From assembly GCA_965657495.1 (NCBI GenBank), contig CBFHPD010000143.1, positions 1 to 14,036 on the forward strand: a stretch of DNA of 14,036 bases, given 5' to 3'. This document shows, piece after piece, positions 5,894 to 14,036 of this stretch. Origin of the DNA: JALQTD01 sp965657495. Its GTDB lineage: Bacteria > Bacteroidota > Bacteroidia > Flavobacteriales_D > Sanyastnellaceae. Made by a program: the position numbers and the translations under genes. The notes below the pieces were generated by a model that was not told the DNA's origin, did no database searches, and saw nothing but the letters and a program-made list of their open reading frames with translations. Positions within the stretch are counted from its first letter, which is position 1; each line of letters starts with the position of its first letter.

Positions 5894-8080
5894 ATGAGCA
5901 TTGCACGTCAACAAGCCCTGAAGGATGTTTTGGAACGGGTTCCGAAGCACCGCGAACGCCCGCACAACAAGATCTCGGCCTACTACGGCGAGAACGCGTT
6001 CCACCTGCACAACATGCGCGAGTACCTCACCGACGAGGCGTTCAAGAGCATCGTGGAGGCCATGGAACGGCACACGCCGTTGGACCGCAAGGTGGCGGAC
6101 CAAGCCGCGACGGCCATGAAGGAGTGGGCCATCAGCCGCGGCGCGACGCACTACACGCACTGGTTCCAGCCGCTCACCGGTGCCACGGCCGAGAAGCACG
6201 ACAGCTTCATCGAACCTGTGGGGGACGGCCGCGCCATCGAGCGCTTCGACGGTTCCTTGCTCGTCCAGCAGGAGCCCGATGCGAGTTCCTTCCCCAACGG
6301 CGGCATCCGCAACACCTTCGAGGCACGCGGCTACACGCTGTGGGACCCCACCAGCCCGGCCTTCGTGGTGGACAGCACGCTCTGCATCCCCACGATCTTC
6401 ATCAGCTACACCGGCTTTGCGCTCGACAACAAGATGCCGCTGCTCAAGGCGTTGAGCCGCATCGACCGGGCGGCGACCGAGGTGTGCCAGTACTTTGATA
6501 AGAACGTCACGAAGGTGAACGCCACGTTGGGGTGGGAGCAGGAGTACTTCTTGGTGGACAAGAGCTTGTTTGCGGCGCGCCCGGATTTGCAGATGACGGG
6601 GCGGGCGTTGTTTGGTGCGCCTCCGGCGAAAGGCCAACAATTGGACGACCACTACTTCGGCAGCATCCCCGCGCGGGCGACAGCCTTCATGAAGGAGTTC
6701 GAGTACGAGGCGCATCGCTTGGGCATCCCGGTGACCACGCGTCACAACGAGGTGGCTCCCAATCAGTTCGAGTGCGCGCCGGTGTTTGAGGAAGCGAATT
6801 TGGCCAACGACCACAACCTCCAACTCATGGAGATCATGGAGAAGGTCGCGCGGAAACACGATTTCCGGGTGCTGCTGCACGAAAAGCCGTTCCCGGGGCT
6901 CAACGGAAGCGGCAAGCACAACAACTGGTCGCTCGGTACCAACACCGGGGTGAACCTGCTGAAGCCGGGCAACACGCCGAAGACGAACATGCGGTTCCTG
7001 ACCTTCTTCGTGAACACGCTCGCAGCACTTCACAAGCGGGCAGACGTGGTGCGGGCGTCCATTGCGAGTGTGGGCAACGACCACCGGTTGGGGGCGAACG
7101 AAGCACCGCCCGCCATCATCAGCGCGTTCATCGGCTCGCAGCTCTCCACGCTCCTCGACGACCTCGAGGCGAGCATCGGGGCGGGGGCTTTAACGCCGGA
7201 CGACAAGACGGCATTGAAGTTGGAGATCGGCCGGATTCCGGAAGCACTCCTCGACAACACCGACCGCAACCGGACTTCACCGTTCGCCTTCACGGGCAAC
7301 AAGTTTGAATTGCGCGCCGTGGGCAGCACCGCGAATTGCGCCGTGCCGATGACGGTGCTCAACACCATCGTGTCCGAGCAGCTCGAAGCATTCAAGGCGG
7401 CGGTGGACGCCCGCATCGAAGGCGGCGACAAGAAGGACGAAGCCATCTTGAAGGAATTGCAATTGCTCATCACGCAGAGCAAGGCAATCCGCTTCGAGGG
7501 CAACGGGTATTCGGACGAATGGCGGGAGGAAGCAGAGCGCCGCGGCTTGGCGAACTTGCGGACGACGCCGGATGCGCTTGAAGTGCTGATGCGACCCGAT
7601 GTGGTGCAAATGTTCGAGGATTTGAGCGTGTTGCGCCCGGAGGAGGTGCATGCGCGGGTGGAGGTGGATTTGGAAGCTTACATCTTGAAGCGCCAAATCG
7701 AGTACCGCGTCCTCATGAACATGGCCCGCAGCGTCATCATGCCGGCGGCGATCAAGTACCAAAACGGTCTCGTGACCAACATCCAAGGCGTCGCATCCGT
7801 CCTTGGCGAAGCGGCGGGCGACCTGACCGCCGCCCAGCGCACCCTGCTCCATACGGCGGGCGAACTCATCCAGAACTTGCACCGCACCGCGGACGAGCTC
7901 GAGGCCGTGCACGACGCCGCCGAAGGGCAGGAGACGGCCTTGCTCAAGGCGAAGGCGTATGCCCACGAGGTCATGCCCAAGTTGGAGGGCTTAGCGGCCA
8001 TCTGCTCGGAGATGGAACGCGTGGTGGACGATGCGATTTGGCCTTTGCCCAAGTTCGCTGAACTGTTGTTCACCCGTTAA
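5894..8080 (+). CDS. glnN: Glutamine synthetase type III (GSIII)
   Basis: 728 residues, the usual size of the long GSIII class (about 700-730) and much longer than GSI or GSII. It catalyses ATP-dependent amidation of glutamate to glutamine in the cytoplasm, the main ammonium-assimilation step in Bacteroidota. Diagnostic motifs: FEARGYTLWDPTSPAF, GWEQEYF with metal-site glutamates E215 and E217, RHNEVAPNQFE (283-293), and the ATP/glutamate-site NGSGKHNNWS (337-346). A helical C-terminal region follows. The ATG at 5894 is chosen because family homology (MSIARQQALKDVL) begins there; an in-frame codon at 5786 would add a Cys/Phe-rich leader encoded by the terminator and dyad region. It is monocistronic by context, with a promoter and dyad before it and a terminator after it. 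GSIII is not known to use GlnE-type adenylylation, so leader-level control would make sense. Confidence 0.97.
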   Translation: MSIARQQALKDVLERVPKHRERPHNKISAYYGENAFHLHNMREYLTDEAFKSIVEAMERHTPLDRKVADQAATAMKEWAISRGATHYTHWFQPLTGATAEKHDSFIEPVGDGRAIERFDGSLLVQQEPDASSFPNGGIRNTFEARGYTLWDPTSPAFVVDSTLCIPTIFISYTGFALDNKMPLLKALSRIDRAATEVCQYFDKNVTKVNATLGWEQEYFLVDKSLFAARPDLQMTGRALFGAPPAKGQQLDDHYFGSIPARATAFMKEFEYEAHRLGIPVTTRHNEVAPNQFECAPVFEEANLANDHNLQLMEIMEKVARKHDFRVLLHEKPFPGLNGSGKHNNWSLGTNTGVNLLKPGNTPKTNMRFLTFFVNTLAALHKRADVVRASIASVGNDHRLGANEAPPAIISAFIGSQLSTLLDDLEASIGAGALTPDDKTALKLEIGRIPEALLDNTDRNRTSPFAFTGNKFELRAVGSTANCAVPMTVLNTIVSEQLEAFKAAVDARIEGGDKKDEAILKELQLLITQSKAIRFEGNGYSDEWREEAERRGLANLRTTPDALEVLMRPDVVQMFEDLSVLRPEEVHARVEVDLEAYILKRQIEYRVLMNMARSVIMPAAIKYQNGLVTNIQGVASVLGEAAGDLTAAQRTLLHTAGELIQNLHRTADELEAVHDAAEGQETALLKAKAYAHEVMPKLEGLAAICSEMERVVDDAIWPLPKFAELLFTR

Positions 8081-8099
8081 TCGATTCAAACGCAACAAG

Positions 8100-8126
8100 A
8101 AAAGCCCGGCAAGTCCGGGCTTTTTT
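8100..8126 (+). terminator. Intrinsic terminator after glnN
   Basis: AAAGCCCGG (8101-8109), loop CAAGT, and CCGGGCTTT (8115-8123) form a perfect 9-bp stem running into a six-T tract. It lies 19 nt past the glnN stop codon. The strength is evident from the GC-rich stem and T-run. Confidence 0.95.
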
Positions 8127-8170
8127 GTCCAAAATTGCCAACATGCCCCGTGAGATTGCACGCATTGTCT

Positions 8171-8178
8171 TACTTTCG
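8171..8178 (+). promoter_or_regulatory. Possible -7 box of the porE-like operon (TACTTTCG)
   Basis: TACTTTCG matches TAnnTTTG except for one base. It lies between the glnN terminator and the ATG at 8203, where a promoter for the downstream operon is expected. No -33 element at normal spacing was identified. Confidence 0.35.
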
Positions 8179-8202
8179 GCAATTGTTATCAAGCGATTCA
8201 GA

Positions 8203-10209
8203 ATGCCACAGACCCTGCAAGTAGTTCTATCGCGGATGGGCGTTGCCCTCCTGCTTACCCTTTCGGGCACCTTGTCCCTTCTTGCGCAATCCGATGCCAC
8301 GGCTGAAGCCGACGGGCATTTCGAGCGCGGCGGCTATTTCGAGGCCTCGAAAGAATACATCAAGGCGTACCCCCGCATCAAGGACGACATCGAAGAAAAA
8401 GCGCGTTGCGCTTACATGGTCGGTGAGTGCTTCCGGCTCATGCTCACTCCGGGAGACGCCGAGGAGTGGTACGACAAAGCCATCGGTTTGCGCTACGGCC
8501 AAGACCACCCAGAAGTGTACCTGCACTACGGAGAGGTCATGCTGATGCAGCAGGAGTTCGACGAGGCCATCGAATGGTTCCAGTCTTACGAAGAGAATGG
8601 CGGGGATCCGTCTGTGGCGCAAGCGCGCATCAAGCAAGCCGATGACGACGCCTTGGCGTTGGATGAGCCGCCTTCGCGGTACCTGGTGCAGAACCTCCTG
8701 CTCCTCAACTCGGATGCATACGACTTCGGCGCAGGTTATGCGTCGAAGAAGTCCGATGAGGTGGTGTTCGCTTCTTCGCGCGAGTCGGCCACGGGGTCGG
8801 GGGAGGACCCCATCACGGGGCAGAGCTTCATGGACTTGTTCCGTGCAGAACAGGATAAGAAGGGCCGCTGGAGCACACCCGAGCCTTTGAACAACACAGT
8901 CAATACACCTTCGAATGAAGGAACGGTGACGTTCGACAAGAAATTCAAGACGATGTTCTTCACCCGATGCATCGTAGAGAATGACAACAACTACGCGTGT
9001 GACATTTACCGGTCTTCGGTGATGGGGACGCGCATGGGCCCTTCGGAGTTGGTGGATTTGGTCAACCGAGAAGTGAACGACAGCTCACAGGTCGGTCACC
9101 CGGCCATGAGCCCCGAGGGGGACTACTTGTTCTTCGCTTCGGACATGCCTGGCGGGCAAGGAGGCAAGGACATTTGGTATGTGAAATACGATGACCGGGA
9201 GGACACTTTTGGAGAACCGGTGAATTTGGGCGCAGGAATCAACACGCCGGAAGACGACATGTTCCCGGCGATGCGTTTCGATGGTGCCTTGTATTTCGCG
9301 TCGAATGGCCACGGCGGATTAGGGGGCTTGGACATCGTCCGGGCGATGCCGCTGGAAGGGGAGATGCAGTTCGAGGAAGTGGAAGTACTTCCTTACCCAC
9401 TTAACAGCTCGGCTGACGATTTCGGCATCATCTTCTGTGAGGAAGAGGACCGCGGGATTTTCACTTCCGGCCGTCCGGGGGGCAAGGGGAAAGACGATTT
9501 GTACAGCTTCGAGTTGCCAGCCATTGAATTCTGTTTCCGTGCGAACGTTTACGACTACGACACGGGCATCCCGTTGATGGGCAGCGTAACCGTGATGGGA
9601 AGCGATGGCAACTCATGGGAGTTGACCGCAGATGCGGACGGCGGTGTTTCCTTGTGCGAAGAGGAGATCCAGAAGAACACGACCTACACGGTCGAGGTGA
9701 AGAACGAAGGGTACATTGGAACAGGAGACAAGTTCTCGACGGTGGGATTGACCGAAAGCACTACCATGGCCCGGGAATACTTCTTGAAAGAAATCACCGA
9801 GAAGGAATACCCGATGCCATTGGTGTTGTACCCTTTCAACCAGGCAGACCTCCTGATCAACGACGAGGTGAACTCAGCAGATTCGTTGAACTATTTGTAC
9901 GATTTGCTCGAGTTGAACGAGACGTTTGTCATCCAACTTGAGGCGCACACGGACAGCCGCGGTGGAAACGCATCCAACATGGAGTTGAGCCAGCGCCGGG
10001 CGCAGACATGCGTGGACTACCTGATTGGAAAAGGGATTGATGCTGAGCGCCTTGTGGCCGTGGGCCGAGGAGAAGAGCAGCTGTTGATCACCGATGCGGA
10101 GATCGCGGCCATGGCGACCGAGGAGGAAAAAGAGGCCGCTCACCAGAAAAACCGCCGGACGGTGTTCCGGATTTTGCGGTTTGACTACGTACCCAAAGGT
10201 TCAGAATGA
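8203..10209 (+). CDS. PorE-like OmpA family protein (TPR, beta-propeller, regulatory-like and OmpA domains)
   Basis: 668 residues. The ATG at 8203 gives a signal peptide (MGVALLLTLSGTLSLLAQS, no lipobox Cys); a TTG at 8125 lies in the terminator T-run and is rejected. Domains: TPR-type helices (~35-150, e.g. RGGYFEASKEYIKAYP and EVYLHYGEVMLMQQEFDEAI); PD40/WD40-like propeller blades (~160-440) with the repeated GGxGGxD signature at ~317, ~371 and ~427; a carboxypeptidase-regulatory-like fold (~445-535); and an OmpA C-terminal peptidoglycan-binding domain (~538-660) with HTD D584 and R599 at the canonical 15-residue spacing. This order is that of PorE (Porphyromonas PG1058), which tethers the T9SS to peptidoglycan from the periplasm. 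Several OmpA-family paralogues share this layout, so the PorE identity is likely but not proven. Its stop overlaps the purM start (ATGA). Confidence 0.85.
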   Translation: MPQTLQVVLSRMGVALLLTLSGTLSLLAQSDATAEADGHFERGGYFEASKEYIKAYPRIKDDIEEKARCAYMVGECFRLMLTPGDAEEWYDKAIGLRYGQDHPEVYLHYGEVMLMQQEFDEAIEWFQSYEENGGDPSVAQARIKQADDDALALDEPPSRYLVQNLLLLNSDAYDFGAGYASKKSDEVVFASSRESATGSGEDPITGQSFMDLFRAEQDKKGRWSTPEPLNNTVNTPSNEGTVTFDKKFKTMFFTRCIVENDNNYACDIYRSSVMGTRMGPSELVDLVNREVNDSSQVGHPAMSPEGDYLFFASDMPGGQGGKDIWYVKYDDREDTFGEPVNLGAGINTPEDDMFPAMRFDGALYFASNGHGGLGGLDIVRAMPLEGEMQFEEVEVLPYPLNSSADDFGIIFCEEEDRGIFTSGRPGGKGKDDLYSFELPAIEFCFRANVYDYDTGIPLMGSVTVMGSDGNSWELTADADGGVSLCEEEIQKNTTYTVEVKNEGYIGTGDKFSTVGLTESTTMAREYFLKEITEKEYPMPLVLYPFNQADLLINDEVNSADSLNYLYDLLELNETFVIQLEAHTDSRGGNASNMELSQRRAQTCVDYLIGKGIDAERLVAVGRGEEQLLITDAEIAAMATEEEKEAAHQKNRRTVFRILRFDYVPKGSE

Positions 10210-11381
10210 CGGAAGCCACCCGATACGCCAGCCGAGGAGTCTCTGCGGGCAAGGAGGAAGTCCATGCGGCCATCGCCGGTGTGGACAAAGGATTGTTTGA
10301 ACAGGCATTTTGCAAAGTGGTTCCGGACTACCTCACAGGGAGTCCGGACCATTGCATTGTGATGCATGCGGACGGAGCGGGTACGAAGTCGGCTTTGGCC
10401 TACATGTATTGGAAGGAGACGGGGGATCTGTCGGTGTGGAAGGGCATTGCGCAGGACGCGCTCATCATGAACGTGGATGATTTGCTGTGCGTTGGCGCGA
10501 CGGGCCCCATTTTGGTGTCGAGCACCATCGGGCGCAACAAGCATTTAATTTCCGGCGATGTGGTCAAGGCCTTGATCGAGGGAACGGAGTCGTTGCTGGC
10601 GGATTTGCGGGCGGAGGGACTGGACATCCGTTCGACCGGAGGAGAGACGGCGGACGTGGGGGACTTGGTGCGCACCATCATCGTGGATTCGACGGTGGTG
10701 ACGCGGATGCGCCGCGATGAAGTCATCGACAATGCTCGCATCGCCCCCGGGGACGTGGTGGTGGGGTTGGCCAGTTCGGGGCAAGCCCGCTGGGAGGATG
10801 CGTACAACGGGGGCATGGGCTCGAACGGATTGACGTCTGCTCGCCACGATGTGTTCCACAAATCCCTGCTGGAGAAGTACCCCGAGAGCGTGGATCCTGG
10901 AACCGATGAGCAGTGGGTGTACACCGGTGACAAGGGGTTGCTCGACGCCGTGGAAGGGGTGCCACTGGATGCGGGGAAATTGGTGTTGTCGCCTACGCGG
11001 ACGTATGCCCCCATTGTGCAGGCCATTTTGCCGGAATGGCGGGAAAGGATCCACGGCATGGTGCATTGCAGTGGTGGAGCCCAAACCAAAGTGCTGCATT
11101 TCATCGACGGGGTGCACGTCATCAAGGACAACCTGTTCGACACGCCACCGCTTTTCCGGATGATCCAAGCCTCATCTGGAACCGACTGGCGTGAGATGTA
11201 CACGGTGTTCAACATGGGGCACCGAATGGAGATTTACACCGACGAGGAAGCTGCAGCGTCCATCATTGCCACCGCGCAGTCCATGGGCGTCGAGGCGCAA
11301 ATCATCGGCCGCTGCGAACCCTCGGAGACTGCGCGTGTGACGGTTTCGGGCGAACACGGTACGTTCGTTTACCCCCACTGA
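10206..11381 (+). CDS. purM: Phosphoribosylformylglycinamidine cyclo-ligase (AIR synthetase)
   Basis: 391 residues, close to the longer Bacteroidota form and longer than the ~345-residue E. coli enzyme. It closes FGAM to AIR with ATP, the fifth step of de novo purine synthesis, in the cytoplasm. Signature parts: N-terminal YASRGVSAGKEEV, ATP/metal-site DGAGTKS (56-62), NVDDLLCVGA (from 89), GGET (145-148) and GDVVVGLASSGQ. Near the C-terminus are HCSGGAQTK and FNMGHRMEIY. The ATG sits inside the stop codon of the PorE-like gene (ATGA), a typical translational-coupling junction, and prfA follows after 7 nt. Identification is firm. Confidence 0.95.
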   Translation: MTEATRYASRGVSAGKEEVHAAIAGVDKGLFEQAFCKVVPDYLTGSPDHCIVMHADGAGTKSALAYMYWKETGDLSVWKGIAQDALIMNVDDLLCVGATGPILVSSTIGRNKHLISGDVVKALIEGTESLLADLRAEGLDIRSTGGETADVGDLVRTIIVDSTVVTRMRRDEVIDNARIAPGDVVVGLASSGQARWEDAYNGGMGSNGLTSARHDVFHKSLLEKYPESVDPGTDEQWVYTGDKGLLDAVEGVPLDAGKLVLSPTRTYAPIVQAILPEWRERIHGMVHCSGGAQTKVLHFIDGVHVIKDNLFDTPPLFRMIQASSGTDWREMYTVFNMGHRMEIYTDEEAAASIIATAQSMGVEAQIIGRCEPSETARVTVSGEHGTFVYPH

Positions 11382-11388
11382 GTCGCTC

Positions 11389-12468
11389 ATGAACGAGGTG
11401 GTTGGTTTGCTCGCCAAATTGGTGGCCATCGAAGACCGCTTCCGCGAGGTGGAAAAGCGGGTGGGCGATCCCGAGGTGATTGCGGACCAAACCCAGTACC
11501 GCGACATGATGCGCGAGTACCGCCGGTTGGAGCCCATCGTGGAGCACTCCGCGCACCTGCGGCAATTGCACGCAGAGGTGGAGCAGGCCCAAGTGTGGCT
11601 GCGCGGCGATGAACCGGATTTCAAAGAATTGGCCCGCGAAGAGCTGCCTGGTTTGGAGGATGCGTTGCAGCAAGCTTTCGAGGCGGGCCGCATCATGTTG
11701 CTCCCGCGGGACGCCACCGATGACCGATCGGCGATGCTCGAGGTCCGCGCGGGCACGGGCGGGGACGAAGCGGCTTTGTTCGCCGGCGACATGTACCGGA
11801 TGTATGTGCGGTATGCCGAACAACAAGGGTGGAAGGTGGAGTTCATCTCCGCCCAGGAGGGCACAGTAGGTGGATTCAAGGAGGTGGTGGCGCGGCTCGA
11901 CGGCGATGGGGTGTACGGGCGATTGAAGTTCGAAAGCGGGGTGCACCGGGTGCAGCGGGTGCCGGAAACGGAGTCGCAAGGGCGCGTCCACACGAGCGCG
12001 GCCACCGTCGCCATCCTCCCGGTGGCGGAAGCGGTGGACGTGGAGTTGAACCTGAGCGACGTGCGCCGCGACACGTATCGCGCCAGCGGTGCCGGCGGAC
12101 AGCACGTAAACAAGACCGAATCGGCCGTGCGCTTGACGCATTTGCCCACGGGCATCGTGGTGGAGTGCCAGGACGGACGATCCCAGCACGCGAACTACGA
12201 CCAGGCGTTGGAAGTCCTGCGCACCCGCTTGTACGAGGCGGAGCGCGATCGCTTGCGCAGCGAAGAAGCTGCCGAGCGCAAATCCCTCGTCTCGACCGGT
12301 GACCGCTCGGCAAAAATCCGCACGTACAACTTCCCGCAAGGCCGCGTGACCGACCACCGCATCGGGCTCACCTTGCACGCCCTGCAAGGCACCTTGGGCG
12401 GCGACTTGGATCCGGTGTTGGACGCCTTGCATTTGGCCGAACAAACTGAACTTTTGAAGCATGCTTGA
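11389..12468 (+). CDS. prfA: Peptide chain release factor 1
   Basis: 359 residues, normal for bacterial RF1 (E. coli 360). It recognises UAA/UAG in the ribosomal A site and triggers peptide release. Visible motifs: the helical N-terminal domain, the stop-codon-reading PxT tripeptide as PET (192-194) inside HRVQRVPETESQGRVHTSA, the catalytic GGQ (236-238) in SGAGGQHVNKTESAVRLTH, and RVTDHRIG near the end. PxT, not SPF, separates it from RF2. The start lies 7 nt after purM and the end overlaps pyrF by 8 bp. The gene is intact and its composition matches its neighbours. Confidence 0.97.
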   Translation: MNEVVGLLAKLVAIEDRFREVEKRVGDPEVIADQTQYRDMMREYRRLEPIVEHSAHLRQLHAEVEQAQVWLRGDEPDFKELAREELPGLEDALQQAFEAGRIMLLPRDATDDRSAMLEVRAGTGGDEAALFAGDMYRMYVRYAEQQGWKVEFISAQEGTVGGFKEVVARLDGDGVYGRLKFESGVHRVQRVPETESQGRVHTSAATVAILPVAEAVDVELNLSDVRRDTYRASGAGGQHVNKTESAVRLTHLPTGIVVECQDGRSQHANYDQALEVLRTRLYEAERDRLRSEEAAERKSLVSTGDRSAKIRTYNFPQGRVTDHRIGLTLHALQGTLGGDLDPVLDALHLAEQTELLKHA

Positions 12469-13282
12469 TTCCACACCCAAATCCCGGCTCGTAGCGGCCA
12501 TTCGAGCCAAGCGCTCTTACCTCTGCGTCGGATTGGACCCGGTTCCCGAGCGCATCCCCGCCGCTGCCGGATCCGGCGTCGCGGGCATGGAGCGCTTCTG
12601 CCTGGACATCGTGGCCGCCACAGCCGATCACGCGGTCGCCTTCAAGCCCAACCTTGCGTTCTTCGAACAGTATGGCGCTGCCGGCTGGGCTGCTTTGGAG
12701 CGCATCGTCGCAGCGGTACCCTCGGATTGCTTGGTCATTGCAGATGCGAAGCGCGGGGACATCGGGTCCACCGCCACCCGGTATGCCGAGGCGTTCTTCA
12801 ACGGCCTCGGTGCGGGTGCAGTGACTGTGGCGCCGTATATGGGGGCCGACAGCGTCCTGCCTTTCACGGCTTTCGCGAACCACTGGACGGTGCTCCTCGC
12901 CCTGACCTCGAACCCAAGCGCGGAGGACTTCGAATACCACGGTGCCCCCCCGTTGCACGAGGTCGTGGTGGAACGGTCCCAGGCGTGGGGTTCGCCCGAG
13001 AACCTGATGTACGTCGTCGGAGCCACGCGACCTGAAGGGCTCGCCCGGGTCCGCGAGCTCGCCCCCGACCACTTCTTCCTCGTCCCAGGAGTGGGTGCCC
13101 AAGGCGGCAAACTCGAAGACGTTTCCGAGGCCGGGTGGAACGACGCGTGCGGCCTGCTGGTCAATTCGTCACGCGGCATCCTCTACGCGTCATCCGAAGC
13201 GGACTACGCTCGCGCAGCGCAGGAAGCGGCTGCGGCCTTGCATCAAGCAATGCGCACCCTCTTGGACGCAAAACGCTTCTGA
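12461..13282 (+). CDS. pyrF: Orotidine 5'-phosphate decarboxylase
   Basis: 273 residues, matching the longer type 2 OMP decarboxylases (~270) and not the ~235-residue E. coli form. It decarboxylates OMP to UMP, the last step of de novo UMP synthesis, in the cytoplasm. Motifs: YLCVGLDPVPERIP near the N-terminus, KPNLAFFEQYG, the catalytic DAKRGDIGST (95-104, with K97), VAPYMGADS, TSNPSA, and the phosphate-binding LVPGVGAQGG and VNSSRGI near the C-terminus. The ATG at 12461 lies within the last codons of prfA (8-bp overlap), indicating coupled translation. A K+ channel gene starts 5 nt after its stop. Confidence 0.96.
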   Translation: MLDSTPKSRLVAAIRAKRSYLCVGLDPVPERIPAAAGSGVAGMERFCLDIVAATADHAVAFKPNLAFFEQYGAAGWAALERIVAAVPSDCLVIADAKRGDIGSTATRYAEAFFNGLGAGAVTVAPYMGADSVLPFTAFANHWTVLLALTSNPSAEDFEYHGAPPLHEVVVERSQAWGSPENLMYVVGATRPEGLARVRELAPDHFFLVPGVGAQGGKLEDVSEAGWNDACGLLVNSSRGILYASSEADYARAAQEAAAALHQAMRTLLDAKRF

Positions 13283-13287
13283 ACGCC

Positions 13288-14036
13288 GTGCGCAAGTTCC
13301 TCGAATCCCTGTTCACAGCGCGCCTGTCCACCCACGTGGTCATTGCGGCCTCCCTGCTCATTTCGGCGTTTGCCGTGGGCGTGGTGGGCTTCATGTCGCT
13401 GGAGGGATACGGTGTGCGCGACGCGATTTACATGACGGTCATCACGGTGTCGACGGTGGGGTTTGGCGAACTTCGGCCGTTGTCGGCCGCGGGGCGCTGG
13501 TTCACGAGTGGCCTGATTTTCGGGAGTTTGGGGACCGTGGCGTACTCGGTCACGGTTTTGTCCAATTATTTTTTCAACGGCGAGTACCGGGACCAAATCC
13601 GAGCCGCTCGCTTCCAACGAACCCTTCAACGCATGGAACAGCACGTCATTGTCTGCGGCGCCGGCCGCGTAGGAGAAAAGGCCATTGAGGAACTCCGGGA
13701 GCACCACCACCAAGTGGTCATCATCGAAAGTGATGCGGCCAAGGCGGAGCGGCTGAAGGCCGAGGGATGCCTCGTCATCCAAGGCGACGCCACCCGCGAC
13801 GAGCACCTCATTGCGGCGGGCATTGCCCGGGCGCGGGCGCTCCTGACCACGTTGCCTGACGACGCGCAAAACTTGTACGTGGTGCTCGCAGCCCGGGAGC
13901 AGAACCCCGACCTGCTCCTCATCTCCCGGGCATCGGACCGCAATGCCGTGAAGAAACTGCGGGTAGCGGGCGCCCAAAACGTCATCATGCCGGACCGGGT
14001 GGGCGGCGCCCACATGGCCACCCTCGTGGCAATTCC
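13288..14036 (+). CDS. Two-TM potassium channel with RCK/TrkA-N domain (3' partial)
   Basis: The frame is open from GTG 13288, 5 nt after pyrF, to the window end (249 codons); the 3' part is missing. Layout: TM1 ~13-37 (VVIAASLLISAFAVGVVGFM), pore helix, selectivity filter TVGFGE (56-61; T56-V-G-F-G60), TM2 ~71-95 (SGLIFGSLGTVAYSVTVL), a short linker, then a Rossmann-type RCK domain. The RCK domain starts at HVIVCGAGRVG (glycines 124-129), the acidic end of its second strand is IIES (E147), and it continues through GDATRDEHL and IMPDRVGGAHM. This is the MthK/Kch-like architecture, so a plasma-membrane K+ channel gated by a cytoplasmic ligand-binding ring is expected. The GTG start is preferred because no ATG or other start precedes TM1 after the pyrF stop. 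A C-terminal TrkA-C domain may lie beyond the window. Confidence 0.92.
   Translation, partial: MRKFLESLFTARLSTHVVIAASLLISAFAVGVVGFMSLEGYGVRDAIYMTVITVSTVGFGELRPLSAAGRWFTSGLIFGSLGTVAYSVTVLSNYFFNGEYRDQIRAARFQRTLQRMEQHVIVCGAGRVGEKAIEELREHHHQVVIIESDAAKAERLKAEGCLVIQGDATRDEHLIAAGIARARALLTTLPDDAQNLYVVLAAREQNPDLLLISRASDRNAVKKLRVAGAQNVIMPDRVGGAHMATLVAI

Noticed and set aside
5537..7084. 515-codon open frame on the - strand
   Set aside because: It crosses from the PNGase-like gene through the terminator and dyad into glnN; Arg/His-rich shadow without family motifs.
8125..8202. TTG start for the PorE-like gene
   Set aside because: It lies in the T-tract of the glnN terminator; the ATG at 8203 begins a normal signal peptide.
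11962..11970. PET instead of PAT in the RF1 anticodon tripeptide as a sign of altered stop recognition
   Set aside because: The middle residue of PxT varies among RF1 proteins; with P and T conserved and GGQ intact there is no reason to suspect a changed code. UGA stops are used by the genes in this window.

Overview
The window reads as chromosomal DNA of a high-GC member of the Bacteroidota. The evidence is a type III glutamine synthetase (GlnN), a C-terminal type IX secretion (T9SS) sorting domain, a PorE-like OmpA protein, a Fibrobacter-succinogenes-major-paralogous (FISUMP) domain, and TAnnTTTG-type promoter boxes in place of sigma-70 -10 boxes. All recognised genes lie on the + strand.

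Layout. (1) Positions 1-1568 hold the 3' part of a large surface-protein gene. It has acidic thrombospondin-3-like repeats with an exact 258-bp period, followed by a C-terminal FISUMP / C-type-lectin-like domain. The last ~180 bp resemble the variable region of a diversity-generating retroelement (DGR) target, and short direct repeats and inverted repeats follow the stop codon. (2) Positions 1569-2289 contain no recognised gene, only unassigned open frames and a strong G-quadruplex motif just before the next gene. (3) Positions 2290-5736 encode a 1148-residue secreted PNGase F-like protein. The PNGase fold is split by a ~500-residue insertion that includes a LamG domain, and the protein ends in a T9SS sorting domain. 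(4) Positions 5737-5893 are a structured intergenic region: a terminator, a second hairpin, and a perfect 12-bp dyad that encloses a promoter box and is followed by six T, right before glnN. (5) Positions 5894-8080 are glnN, closed by a clear intrinsic terminator. (6) Positions 8203-14036 are a tightly packed probable operon: a PorE/OmpA-like protein, purM, prfA, pyrF, and the 5' part of a two-TM RCK potassium channel gene that runs off the window. Junctions are a 4-bp overlap, a 7-nt gap, an 8-bp overlap and a 5-nt gap.

How they fit. The PNGase-like protein would be exported by T9SS, and the OmpA-like protein has the domain order of PorE, a periplasmic T9SS component, so the two may be functionally linked. 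GlnN assimilates ammonium, and PurM and PyrF act in purine and pyrimidine synthesis, so the right half is largely nitrogen/nucleotide metabolism plus translation termination. The items most worth following up are the repeat-plus-lectin surface protein with a DGR-like 3' end, the split PNGase F, and the dyad/attenuator-like element before glnN. No reverse transcriptase, template repeat, CRISPR array, tRNA, rRNA or insertion sequence was recognised.
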